The notes under the pieces: model-generated
What the model was told of the DNA's origin: nothing
Databases searched by the model: none
What the model saw: only the letters and a program-made list of their open reading frames with translations
Translations under genes and position numbers: made by a program
Shown here: positions 47,178 through 58,728 of the stretch, piece by piece
Layout: each line of letters opens with the position of its first letter
Position numbering within the stretch: position 1 is the stretch's first letter
From: Coffea arabica
Lineage: Eukaryota > Streptophyta > Magnoliopsida > Gentianales > Rubiaceae
DNA: 64,000 nt
Assembly (NCBI RefSeq): GCF_036785885.1
Contig: NC_092329.1
Span: forward strand, 17,254,449-17,318,448
Reading direction: 5' to 3'

Positions 47178-48840
47178 ATATCCCACAACAACAAAAGTTT
47201 GTTCATCCCCCTTTCATTATCGTTTACACTTTTCATTGTATTCCACTTCACACTTCCCATTTCATACTACTGAAAGGTGGCAATGAACCCGAATACAAAA
47301 TTTATTATTAGTAGTCTTCCACCCCTCTCAAAGTTGGTGTACAGGACCAGAACAAGAAGACAGCTGCAAAATTTATTTTATTGTCTGAATTGATTTGAAA
47401 TAATTCAGTAGCAGCATGTGACCCATCATGATGCTTCCACATTTGGGACGACATTGCTGTCATGTAAACGATTAGAAACAGCACGTAACACGTATATTCA
47501 CTGTCGGTACTACAAATCTAACGCTTTGTATGTAACGAAACTTATCTGACATGGTTCAAGCACTGCATGTGAGTCTACAGTCTCTTCTCCCGTGATATAC
47601 TAGTTGGCTTCATATGCAAAAATGTCGATCTCACTATTTTAATGAGATATTCGAGAATGCCTCACTACCGAATGTTTTGGGGTTCGAAACGATCATTGTA
47701 ACTATTCTCAATAGACACTTAATAAAGTGTCTAAGAAATTTAATGTGTCAGTGGGAGGAATTATCGTTTCTGCCAAGGGCAATAGCACAAATTCCAAGAA
47801 GAGGAAAGTTTCATCGAATATTAACTAGTTGTATTATCACTAGTTGTAACATCAGGGAATATCTAGTTGGAATATTATTCAGTTTTAAATAGAGCAGACG
47901 AAAAGTTGCAGATTGCAAATTCATTAGTTATAATTAATTGTAACATACACTCAACTGGTTGTAATGCAATCCGTACATAGTGAAATGTACAGGCCACTGA
48001 TGTGTAACTCTTTATCCACGTGACCCTTAATATTGGTGTACAGGTCATTTCATGACAAAAGCTGCATAATTTGTTTTATTGTCTGAACAGATGTGACACA
48101 GTTCAATGGCATGCATTGAACTCTACAGCTTCCACTGCCAGGACGAAATTGTTTGCCCTGGAATGCATTGTCCAGTGATATTTTAGCACATTGTTCTTTG
48201 TTGGCGGACTATAAAAGGGCGCGGGTGCAGTAGTATATCCCTCAACAACAAAAATTTTTTCATCCACCTTTCATTACTGCACAAACATTTTTCATTTTAA
48301 ATTACTTCACACTTCCCATATCATTCTACTGAAGGGTGGCAATGAACTCGTGCCTGAAATTTATTATTACTATTCTTCAACCCGCCTCTAACTTCAATTG
48401 CAGTGTCATCAATAGAGGGTTCACACAAAAATCAAGTTCTTGGCTGCCAAATAGCAGCCAGTAGGTTGTACGATGTTCGAGAAGATCTCGCTAATTTAAT
48501 GAGATGTTCGAGAAGGCCCCGCTACATCAATTGTTTTGGGGTTCGAATCGATCATCTTTATGTTCTCATTAGACACTTACTAAAGTGTCTAATGAAATTT
48601 TATGTGTTGGGGGGAGGACTTGTTGTTTGTGCCAAGTGCAATTGCACAAACAAGAGAAGAGGAAAGGTTCATCAGATATTAACTAGTTGTAGTATCACTA
48701 GTTGTAATATCAGGAAATTTCTAGTTGTAATATCACTAGTTTTAAGTAGATAAGACGAAAAACTGCCGATTGCAAATTCATTAGTTGTAATGAATTGTAA
48801 CATATATATAACTAGTTGTAACTCAAAATGGTACATGGCG
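47178..48840 (+). repeat. Diverged repeat array A-B-C-B'-A'-C'
   Basis: Block A (47178-47330: ATATCCC.CAACAAC, CTTCACACTTCCCAT, GGTGGCAATGAAC) recurs at 48231-48400. Block B (47333-47460: GGTGTACAGG, TTTATTGTCTGAA) recurs at 48032-48170. Block C (47620-47960: TTTTGGGGTTCGAA, AAGTGTCTAA, TAACTAGTTGTA) recurs at 48475-48820. Copies are clearly related but diverged. A TATA-like CTATAAAAGG lies at 48209-48218 just before A'. The duplication breakpoint at 47177/47178 falls inside block A. Confidence 0.75.
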
Positions 48841-49338
48841 TAATCAAAATTTGTTGCATTTTAAATATTAGTTACCATACTTTCGAATTACTTGTCCCAA
48901 CGAAGTATCATGTTCTTCTGTGAAACTGTTACTTATTATGTGGTCACGTGGAACCAAGCTGAGCCGCCAATTGTAAGTTCATTTCTGTACTGAAGGAGTA
49001 CTACCTATTGAAGTGCTTGTAGTACTATCTGTAATACTTATCATTAATACAATTATAAACAAATTGTCTAAGTTTTAACATACAAGCAAATGACAAGGTG
49101 CCTGTACAAGCACATCAATAAGCGGTAACAGCTTATTAATTTCTTGTAACGTACATATGCTGGTTGCAACTTCTTGTTACACTTGAAAGGTAAGGTGACT
49201 GACGTATAACTGGGTATTCACGACCCAATGGTTGTTGGAGTACAGGTCATGATCCAATCGAATTGAACCATTATTCCATCCACACACTATACATTTGACC
49301 AAACGTTGAGTCTATTCTCTCGTTAATAGGTGGTTGCC
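48841..49338 (+). other. Region upstream of the 210-aa frame
   Basis: No gene seen. It contains GGTAACAGCTTATTAA and CTTGTAACGTACATATGC (49120-49160), which recur at 51015-51055 downstream of the same gene. This is another direct repeat flanking it. Confidence 0.5.
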
Positions 49339-49449
49339 ATGGCTTCATCAACTCACCCAGGAGTACTATCCTGTGGAGAACAGCATGAAATGACACAGCA
49401 AGCAGTTGGTCAAGTTGCCAGAAGAAACCATTTACTATGCATGGTCTGA
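49339..49449 (+). CDS. Short upstream frame, possible 5' exon
   Basis: 36 codons beginning MASSTHPGVLSCGEQ. The stop lies 4 bases before a good donor (AACAG|GTGCTC at about 49454). An intron-like T-rich stretch with an acceptor-like GCAG follows before the 210-aa frame. It may be a 5' exon read in another way or an upstream ORF. I cannot decide between them. Confidence 0.3.
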   Translation: MASSTHPGVLSCGEQHEMTQQAVGQVARRNHLLCMV

Positions 49450-49557
49450 AACAGGTGCTCCGTTAAAAATTTCTAACTCTTTTTTTCTCCCACCTTTTTC
49501 TTTATCAGTAGATCCTTTCTTTCATCCAACCAAAAAGCAGTAGCTATCAGCATAGTC

Positions 49558-50190
49558 ATGCAATCCACAAACGAAGGATCTCATACAAGCTCACCATCAA
49601 ATGTTCGGCAAAAAAGACGGAAAGTATCGTTGGGTCCAACAAATGCCATCAGCAAGTACGAAACACCAGACGGGAGGATTTTATATGGTACCAAACGCGA
49701 GTTCAAGAATGCTCCGCTTAACACCAACAACTCTCTGGGACTAGCTGGTCACATTTTTAAAAATACCGTCAATAATCATCTACCGTCTGGCTATTCCGTT
49801 ATGAACCATGAACCCATATGGGAGCCTGTTCGTGAGCGAAGAATGGAATTAGAGGTACTTTGTCGCTGGCATGGCCTCCGCGTCCCGAGAACAAGGTCGG
49901 CGGATCTTATTATAGGACCACAAGCCAATGATGCAAGCGTATTACATAGACTACAGCGAGAAGTTATGCAGATGGAGCGTAGGCTTCACAGGTTTCACGA
50001 GATCCAAGCCGCAAAAAGACATGGTATTAGAAAACAATTTGATGTTCAGCACATTTTAGCAGATCCCATGCTTATATCCGATCCGGACCTATCTGACTTT
50101 ACTGAATCAAGCGACGATGACTTTCAAAGGTACATACCCCATTGTCTAATGCATGACGGCGTTCCCAGGTGTTGTATGGGATACAACTGA
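49558..50190 (+). CDS. Unrecognised 210-aa protein
   Basis: The frame runs from ATG 49558 to TGA 50190. The N-terminus is basic and polar (SNVRQKRRKVSLG, a possible nuclear localisation signal). The middle has a conserved-looking patch (YETPDGRILYGTKREF) and a Trp-containing segment. Residues of about 125-155 (LHRLQREVMQMERRLHRFHEI) could form a coiled coil, and an acidic Ser/Asp stretch (SDFTESSDDDF) lies near 178-190. The C-terminus is Cys-rich (CLMHDGVPRCCMG). I do not recognise the family. The gene is convergent with the FAR1-related gene 1.3 kb downstream and lies between GTTGTAA-rich repeats. It could be an accessory gene of a MULE-like transposon or a host gene. The coding character is convincing; the function is unknown. 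Confidence 0.6.
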   Translation: MQSTNEGSHTSSPSNVRQKRRKVSLGPTNAISKYETPDGRILYGTKREFKNAPLNTNNSLGLAGHIFKNTVNNHLPSGYSVMNHEPIWEPVRERRMELEVLCRWHGLRVPRTRSADLIIGPQANDASVLHRLQREVMQMERRLHRFHEIQAAKRHGIRKQFDVQHILADPMLISDPDLSDFTESSDDDFQRYIPHCLMHDGVPRCCMGYN

Positions 50191-51488
50191 TAACAAGGGA
50201 TGTAGTTCAATGTTTGTTAGGGTAGCGGTAAAACTATACTCATTATAATCTCTACTCAAACAAATTGCTTACCATATTTGGATATTAATCATGCCTGTTA
50301 AACAGTCGTAACTAGTTGTAACGTAACAGTAACATATCCCTAACTGGTTGTAATCCATTGTGTACTGTTCGTTCTTCCTTTTTTGTTGCATTGTAAAACT
50401 TCATTTTAACGTTACAAATTAGTTCTCCAAGAAATCATTTTCTTATGCGCACCTATTACCAACATGTGGTCGTGACCTGACTTGACCATAATTTAATTAA
50501 CCTAAAAACTTGTAATACCAATTGATGTGCCTGTGATATATCATGTCAATGGTGCACTAAATTCGCCAAGCGATGCAAAACAAATGGCCTAAATGATAAT
50601 GTTTTATAAAAATAGCCCAATAATAATTCGAATTTATCATCATAACAAAATCAAGACAATTTAGACTTTAGATTGTGTTATCCTATATATCGTACCTTTG
50701 GCGGTGCGATCTATGCCAATAAATATGTTATTAAGGTATGCAATTGAATGTAGTAGAATGGTATACATATCACGATAACCATTCAACTGTTATGGTCGAT
50801 TTAGTGAAAAATATCCGATCACAAAAAATACGTTTAATTCTATTGTAAAATTGTTACTTCAATTTTCTACCAACTTTATAATTTTCTAACAATTTTATAC
50901 AACCCAATACAAACTATTGATGACTACTAACATTAGATGCGATTACAATTGTAATCCATTTGTCTAAATTTGAAAAGAGTGAAACATCAATGGTGCCTGT
51001 ATAATCTCGTCAACAAGTTGTAACAGCTTATTAACTGCTTGTAACGTACATATGCAGCATTCTCAAGTTGGGATAACCACTTAATGTCTCGTTCAAAATG
51101 TATAGTTACACATCATTCATCAACCTCATTTTGGGGGGAGGCGACGTCAACGCGTAGTTGCAATCCCTGTGTGTTATTTCTTCCCTGAAATGCGTAACGA
51201 TGGCAAATCAGCAAATATTATTAATAAAACATACGATTAATGATATACGATATCCAAGTCTCCAATTAATAACATTACATAAATATGTGCTGTAACGATA
51301 AAAGTTTATCACCTGAGGTGATGGTGCAAATACATGATATGCATCAACATCACAGTGTGTTGAAATTATCCCACGCTCCTCCTACATTATATAGTATAAG
51401 TAATCGACTGTCAACAAATCATTACCAGTGCCTATATTGCTCACTTATAAAGTTAAATTGGACTAGACATTATAACAAAAATGATATA
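50191..51488. other. Region between the convergent genes
   Basis: AT-rich with several GTTGTAA motifs (near 50309-50360 and 51010-51050). No coding region is supported on either strand. Confidence 0.5.
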
Positions 51489-54346
51489 TCAGACCATTAA
51501 GACATCTCTGATGGAGTTATGCTTGAAAAAAATAGAAAATCTGAGATGCATCCATTCTGTAGGGACACTTGCAGGAGGCCCCTGATTAGCCAAACGGTGG
51601 ATCTTGAAATAATAAAAAATAATACGTTATTAAAGCGAACATACGTTAACTACATAATTTGCATGATTTGACAGCCTTCGGGAGCCCACCGTTACAATTA
51701 AAGAAAAAAAGGTAGCTCTACTACATGAACAAGAAGGTTTTATTTTAACTACTAAATGCATGCATACCGTTTGACTTTCATCGGTATCGGGAGCAACAAC
51801 ATTTGGAGGGCCATTCACTGTCTGACTCATTGAATGCGTCTACAAGTTTCGTATGGGCCAAATCATTGTATAAGACAAACAAAATACATATATCAGGAGG
51901 GATGACGGCCGTAACAACATTATCACACAATGTAACATCAATGCAACTATTTATGTTGTTAGAAACATCCAAATAAAAGTAAGAGTTATGTCCATTTTAT
52001 ATTAACCGAAACAGAGTCAGTAGATGAACGGCATCCCATAAACATGTATTCCTCAAATGAAACCGATGTCGGCTCCGATTCTGAGACCTACAGTATTGAC
52101 ACGACAATAATATTATTTCATAATGAATGTTACCTAAACTTTAGTTAATAGTATAACAATAACTTAGTTTTAGCATAAATGTTCCCCAAGTACCAAAATT
52201 TGATCCATACCGTAGTCTGTGTAGTTCTTGATAATCTAGATTTTCTTTTTACTCTGTCAAATTTATCGACCCAACTTCGCATCACTTTACTTTTCTTCCC
52301 ACCGCCTCGTTTTTTAATGTCTCTTGCGACTACTGCCTCCCCCATTTCATTTACAATTTCAATTTTATCTCGTTCCTCCATATTCAGATTTTTTTGATTT
52401 TGCAAATGTTGCTCTTCACTTTCTGAGAGGAGGAGCTCAACTCTCTTTGACAAATCGGATATGACAGTGATTGCTACTTTGCTGGTGTCCTTCGACATTG
52501 CTGCTCGAGTTGCGACCTTAATCATGGCTGGAGCGAGCTCCCGATAACGAGTTGAAATCATGACTTTAGGATCAGCCACAACTTCCTGTCCTCGCCGATC
52601 AAAACAATCTCCAGCCCGAGCTCTTTTTGTCCATCGCCTCTTAATGTATTCAGGAGGAATTATTTTTATGCCCACGGTATCAAACACCTTCAACGCGTGC
52701 CCACATAAAATGCCTTCATTCTCGTATTTTTTGCAACTGCAACGTACACTTAGATCATTCCGATTGAATACTACTGTTCTTTCAGGTCCTCCATCATACC
52801 TCATGACCGTAAACTCCACAAACATCGCTGCATCTTGTTGTCTCAATATAACCATAGCTGTTGACTCGCCATATTCATTTTGGAATGCAACAAATACGGT
52901 TGGTGAATACGTCTCTGATGCATGCACAAGCATAGGTGTTTGCCTTAACCCTACCATGGGGAGCTTTTGCCTCATTTCATATTCTGCGATCAGTTCATTA
53001 TGTCTCTTTTCATCAACCACCTGATTGAAATGTCTAAAGAACTGCACAAGGTCATGATCCAGTTTCAAATGATTTTTAATTGCTGCATTTAGGCTTTCGC
53101 TGAGTTGGGTGCTTCGCATTCCCGCAGTCCATCTTTCTTTCATCATGCACCTTGCCCATTTATCACGAATTTTGTACAACCCCGAGAGCCATTCATTATT
53201 TTCAAGATTGTGTTTCTTCACCATCGCCTCCCACACCCTATTGAATTGTTCCACTTCTTGAAACTCATACATGCAGGCACCAAACATGTATGGAAGATCA
53301 CTATTTTCCTTGTAATGATTGCCAAGATGTTTCATAAAATTACGCCTTATGTGAAACGTACATAGATCATGAAATGTTTCAGGCATGACAATTGAAAGAG
53401 CGGCTGCCATGGCGTGATCTTGGTCGGTTAGTATGGTACTTGGATGTTTTCCGCACATTGCTTCTAAAAATGTACCAAACACCCATTTGAAAGAATCTAT
53501 CGTCTCATCATACATAAGGGCAGCACCGAATATCACAATTTGCCTATGCTGGTTAAAACCCACAAATACTCCAAGTGGCCGGTATTCTTTATTTGTTTTG
53601 TAGGTTGTGTCGAATGTGACTACGTCTCCAAAAAAGTTGTAGTCAATTAACATTCCTGCATCAGCCCAAAAGATATTCGTTATTTGTTCTTCACAGTCCA
53701 GCTGTACGGCATGAAAAAAGGATGGATTCTCGAGTGTTTGCTCTTGAAAATAATTCAGCATGCTACCTGCTTCTCCATATTTCAAGCTCCTTTCCCGTCT
53801 TGTTCGAAGATATCGTTTAAGATCATCCCGAGTATATCCCACATTACCCATCCCACCTGCTTCCGTTCCCATAAGCTCATGGCTCTGTTTCAATGAAAAC
53901 CCAGCATCCTCGCTTATTTCAGTTTGGAATCCTTGAGCCACACTCACTTTTCTTTGTGATGGCATCATGTGAGCACATTGAGCAATGTGCAACTCATGAT
54001 TATGCTCTAAGACAAGGTCATGCACACGGTACTTCATTGTCCCTCTAAACAACACGATAACCATCTTAGCTCCACACCCTGTTTTCGTCGGCGCTCGTGT
54101 CCTCTTTGGCATCACATCACCTTCGTACTTGCGTTTCACACCTTCCTTGCAGCAACTATATCTCCTAGACGTGGTCATGCCGTCTTTGTCTTTATTCAGA
54201 TAGTCTTTACGTACACTGAAACCCATTTTAAAGGCATACTTGTTGTAAAACTTGTACGCATCCTCTTCACTGTTGAACTCCATTCCTAATTCAGGGGTCC
54301 CATTTTCTGCCAATTTGCTGCAATCCATTACTTCTACTCCTGCCAA
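51489..54346 (-). CDS. FAR1-related (FRS-like) protein with MULE transposase domain; four-exon model
   Basis: FAR1/FHY3-family proteins derive from Mutator-like transposases and act in the nucleus as transcription factors or, in some elements, as transposases. The main exon runs from ATG 54346 to about 52211. It has a FAR1 DNA-binding domain (about residues 22-120, GMEFNSEEDAYKFYN to LEHNHEL), then a MULE transposase core with FDTTY (about 245), LTDQD (about 310) and the CTFHIRRN motif. A SWIM zinc finger (CSCKKYENEGILCGH, about 545-560) follows. At 52211 there is a good donor (ACG|GTATGG). Three small exons then fit without changing phase: 52087-52007 (27 codons), 51839-51768 (24) and 51602-51489 (37 and stop), giving about 800 residues. 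The last exon is the least certain; without splicing the frame ends at 52145 (733 residues). No lesion is visible. It is convergent with the 210-aa frame. Confidence 0.85.
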
Positions 54347-54755
54347 TTATGTATCAAACACCCTAATTTGCAACATTTCATGAATAGTATGTACATAAAC
54401 GCCAATATAAATGTATATTACCATTTATAATGTGTTATGAATCACACATTACTCGTATACCAAATCCTATTATTACGCTTATCAATATGATTAATGATTC
54501 ACATCACCTTACTTTTACTCTAAGACAACGGTATTATCTATGTACAAATACAACTCCATGTACACTAACTTATACGGACTATAATGTATTGGTCACGCGT
54601 TGTAAGTCTATTTGAACTGTATGTACTTCCACGCTGGTGATTATATTTTGATTCTAGATTCTTTAACTTACTGGACCTTATGTCATTCGTTAATGACAAC
54701 CGCATAAACCAACTCCACATTTTCTACTTTTTCTACATTTTGAGGGCCAAACAAG
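54347..54755. other. Upstream region of the FAR1-related gene
   Basis: AT-rich leader or intron DNA; no gene seen. It lies between the FAR1-related start codon and the 345-bp tandem repeats. Confidence 0.5.
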
Positions 54756-55445
54756 TACTTTCTACTCATTGTAATATATTTCTTACATCATGTAATTGAC
54801 TTACAACACAAGGTTCACCCATTTATTATTCACATATGTGTTTTTTCCTCTGTTTCACCCCATTCAACTCTACGCCTCTATTTTATACACACTGTATGGT
54901 CAGGAGAGGGGCAAACTAATATTACTCCATGAGCATGGACCAATTACTAGATGCACAATAATTCATATCAATTGTAATACGGTGGCTATAACATGTAACT
55001 AATTTACAACAAGATGTATATTCATTCACTTGTTAAATGTGACTTTGTTTCTCTCATCTTTCCCTAATTCCAGTGGATGATTTACTTGAATACATAACCC
55101 TACTTTCTACTCATTGTAATATATTTCTTACATCATGTAATTGACTTACAACACAAGCTTCACCCATTTATTATTCACATATGTGTCTTTTCCTCTGCTT
55201 CATCTCATTCAACTCTACGCCTCCATTTTACACACACTATATGGTCAGGAGAGGGGCAAACTAATATTGCTCCATGAGCATGGACCAATTACTAAATGCA
55301 CAATGATTCATATCAATTGTAATACGGTGGCTATAACATGTAACTAATTTACAACAAGATGTATATTCATTCACTTGTTAAATGTGACTTTGTTTCTCTC
55401 ATCTTTCCCTAATTCCAGTCGACGGTTTACTTGAATACATAACCC
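54756..55445 (-). repeat. 345-bp tandem duplication upstream of the FAR1-related gene
   Basis: Unit 1 (54756-55100) and unit 2 (55101-55445) are highly similar, both beginning TACTTTCTACTCATTG. On the minus strand unit 1 has a TATA-like TATAAAATA (54879-54887), which is altered in unit 2. Both contain TTACAAC (GTTGTAA on the minus strand). It may be a duplicated promoter of the minus-strand gene. Confidence 0.8.
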
Positions 55446-56440
55446 TAGGTCTTCCAAAAACTACTATCCCATTATAGTCCATCACTGAAAAGCTGAATGC
55501 TCACACAAACACAGATACGGTACACACATACAAATACAGTACAACTTCACTATTCTTCTATCATCTTCATATTATGTCTTCAGTGACTCTAATTTCATCC
55601 TTCCTTTAACAGATGTGCATTTGGGTGACAAATTATTGGCCACAATTACTGACATGGTTCAGTCATGTTACCTTGGTCTGCTAATACGCTTCACGTTTCA
55701 CCGAAATCGGAGACGTAGCTGCTTCTGCTATTAAGTTGAAGGACAAAATCTGGTTTCGTGAGATGCTGAATTTCCTCTATTTGCTTCTACCTTACCGCCG
55801 CTCTTGCACGCATTCAGAATACATACAACACTCTTATACCCAATTGGAGACCACAACTGCTTCTGCTATTCAATTTTACGGACAAACTTTGGCTTCATCT
55901 CTGTTTGCTTCTTCCATGCCGCCTGCCTCTCCACCCATTTTTCTGTCAATTGCTACTTTCATCAGAGTAGACTACACCCACTTCACCTAGAAACACCCAG
56001 TAGGTTGAATCCCACCTGAACTTCAGCTTTCTGCCTTCAGTGAGTGGTTGGTCAGAGTAGATTACCTTCACAATTTAATTATTTGGCTTCCCTCAGTTTT
56101 GTTTTCTGCAGCTAATTCAAAATTTCAACTTGAATTTCAAAAACCAATTCTCTTCCGTTTGCTCCGTCTGCTCCCGTTTGGAAGTCAACATTTTTTTATT
56201 TGGAACGGCATCGTTTTTGTGCCCTGCTTCAGCCTTGCTGACTTGGCTCATTTGTCTCCTCACGTTTTTTATTGTGAGGAGACCGTTCAGGAGCGGTCGT
56301 CTGAGGACCGCTCCTGCCCCGTATCCCGGAAAAATCTACCGCAAAATGTAGGGTCTGGGATCTGGTTTTCATTGGGTTTTGGATATTTAATTCATGTTGA
56401 TGATGTGGCAGATTATTGTCTATTTGATCTATAAGTGAAC
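55446..56440. other. Region with small imperfect repeats and a strong hairpin
   Basis: No gene supported. A segment with ACTGCTTCTGCTATT occurs in diverged form near 55718-55800 and 55852-55925. The open frames (84-128 codons) show no family features. A perfect 11-bp hairpin lies at 56288-56316. Confidence 0.5.
56288..56316. other. Perfect inverted repeat (11-bp stem, 7-nt loop)
   Basis: CAGGAGCGGTC and GACCGCTCCTG flank GTCTGAG. The stem is GC-rich in otherwise AT-rich DNA. It is not followed by a T-run that would suggest a terminator-like signal. Confidence 0.85.
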
Positions 56441-57880
56441 TCGTAGACTAGATCTACCAAGTATTTGACCATTTGAATTAGTGTCTCAATGTCCATGTTG
56501 CACATATATCTATCGATGTGTTCGATGATGAAGGCTGGTGTTCAAGTATTAAATTTTTAGAAAAAATTAGAGTTATAAAGATTATATTTAATAAACTTTA
56601 CAAGGAGTATTTTTTTTATAGCATTAAACTACAATCAATGAATATAATATATATCAATTTCAATCATAATAAGAGTTAGAAAGGTGAAACATCCTTTGGG
56701 TTATGGCGAGTTAAGTCAAATTTTTTTTTTTTTACAATATCCAACTTCAAAAAGTACTTCAATGGTCAATCAAAAATACATCTAAGCCCCTCATTAGTTT
56801 GACTATTGTATAATAGATAATTCTATCAGTTTAGAGTTGCTAATCATATAAGCTTTATAATCCTAAACCATGTCGTCAATGATAAATATAAACAAGTTTC
56901 ACCAAATGAAATCATTTCTCTTAAAAGTTAAACTATTCAAATTTGAGGAAAGAAATTTCAGTATAATTTACATAGTGTTACAATTGCAATAGCACTATGA
57001 ATCATTTTGCAATCCATGATTAATAGAAAAAAAATACAGAAAAAAATTGCTAACATTAATTAAAAAAATTCATAGAATGATGTAAGGGCGAACAACAAAT
57101 TATTCAAATAGCTAAAAATATAAACTCAAATGAAAATTTAAAAAGGCACTCATGTAACCCATATCCAACAAAAAGTGGAATGCTTTGTTGCTTGTGTATT
57201 GGTGTTCGTTAGAAAAATTAATTTTTAAATATTAAATATTAATTTGTTCATCTCAATTACATTTATTCTTTCAAAACAATTGATTTTTTTTTAAAATTTT
57301 GTGAAACCATAAAAGAAGAAATTTCAAAGCATCATGTTTATGAGTAAAGCACGCGCTCCATTACTAATTTATTGATTTTCTAAAGGGATGCTGACTGATG
57401 ATGAAGAATCATAGCAACCGAAAGGTCAATGAAAGTTGGTGAAAGCCACTACAATGATTATGATGTCGTCATTCTTTCCCAAGGCAACCACTATGATAAA
57501 ATTTCAAAATTGTTATTTATGAATAAATCCCAGTTCAAATGGACTTTATAGTTTAGACTGGGTCATAATGAAAATGGTGGTCAGTTTCCTAATGAGGAAT
57601 GAGTTTAGACGATTAATTGACACTTTCTACTCATCCCCAATGAAGAAATACATAGTTTCCGCTTTATGCTGTTCAACTTAAACTGATTCTTAGTACTAAT
57701 CGTCTAAGCTCATATGACTCTTTCACCAAATTGGTCGAATGAAGGTTAGACGTCAATTCTTAGTACTAATCGTCTAAGCTCATATGACTCTTTAGTTAGG
57801 CTCTTTTCCTCCCGAACGCAAATCTACAGCTAGCGGCCACATCCTTTTTATCTTTTTCTTTCAATCGTTTAAACTCCATG
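56441..57880. other. AT-rich DNA without recognisable gene
   Basis: This contains a 38-bp direct repeat (57686-57723 and 57756-57793, period 70 bp) with CTTAGTACTAATCGTCTAAG. Nothing else was recognised. Confidence 0.5.
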
Positions 57881-58728
57881 TAAGCCTTCAACTGCTTCGT
57901 GATTATGCGGCAAGGCTAAACCTGTTTATCTAGTTGAGGAATAATCAAGACCCGATTACACGGACAATTGTGAGATCGTTTTAATCGTTTTGCTCTATTT
58001 TAAATTCCGCGTTCGTGGGTATTTAATTATTCTCTGTTTTAACAGCCTATTATTGTTTAGATTTATTGGATCAATGTGGCCAATTGTTCAATTGTCTGAA
58101 TAGTATACTGCCAATTAGGACAAGGGTACGTATCACTTGATTGTTTTAAATTAGTGGCGAATGACACAATTTCATTGCCTCGCAAGTAGTCTAATCTGGG
58201 TTGTGGAAATAATTAATCTAGTTTAAATGTACACACATGTGTGTTTGTTAACTAGAATTGGGTCTCTCTAATTCCTAAAGCTGAGAATAGATTAAATCCT
58301 TCGAGCGTCTCTGGGGTTATCTAATTTACAATAGGGTAGTTTAAGAGTGTCTCTGGACTATCATATAATTAAGGAGAGATTGGTGGTTTAGCGGTTGTTG
58401 AGTTGCTTTAACCAATTTATTTGCGAACGTGTGAATTAATTTAGGTATCTATGATCAATTGCTTGAACCGGTGCCGAGATTATCTCCTTGACTAGGCTGT
58501 GTCAATTAATTGTTTATTACATTCATTAACTACTACACTTTTGCGATTTAGCAAATCAGTACCCCTGCATCTTTAATTTATTTCTTTTATCTTCCTTCCC
58601 AAAATCCCCCAAATTCTCCGTGTGTGATAAATCTATCAGTTCTCTGAGGAGATGACCATACTCACTACTATACTCATTCAATTTCGGGAGTAGGTCTCAT
58701 TATAAATTTTATTTTTGGTGGTTTGACA
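57881..58728 (+). mobile_element. LTR-like remnant (Gypsy type), left end unclear
   Basis: The right end has the layout seen at the end of the Gypsy LTRs here: a GATGACC.TACTCACTACTATACTCA run, a short T-rich stretch and a CA end (TTTGACA at 58728). The middle has TTAATTATT-rich DNA and short phrases like those LTRs. The left end and a target-site duplication were not found, so it may be a truncated or solo LTR. It lies directly against an exon-like sequence. Confidence 0.4.

Noticed and set aside
47680..48560. GGGGTTCGAAAC and GGGGTTCGAATC as tRNA or SINE B boxes in block C
   Set aside because: No A box at a fitting distance and no poly-A end or target-site duplication. The motif is shared because the blocks are duplicates.
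48403..48753. 116-codon frame in block C'
   Set aside because: It begins at a non-ATG codon and covers a repeat block whose other copy lacks the frame. No protein features were seen.
54770..55360. CRISPR-like array from repeated motifs
   Set aside because: Only two units of 345 bp with no spacer/repeat alternation, in a plant nuclear context.
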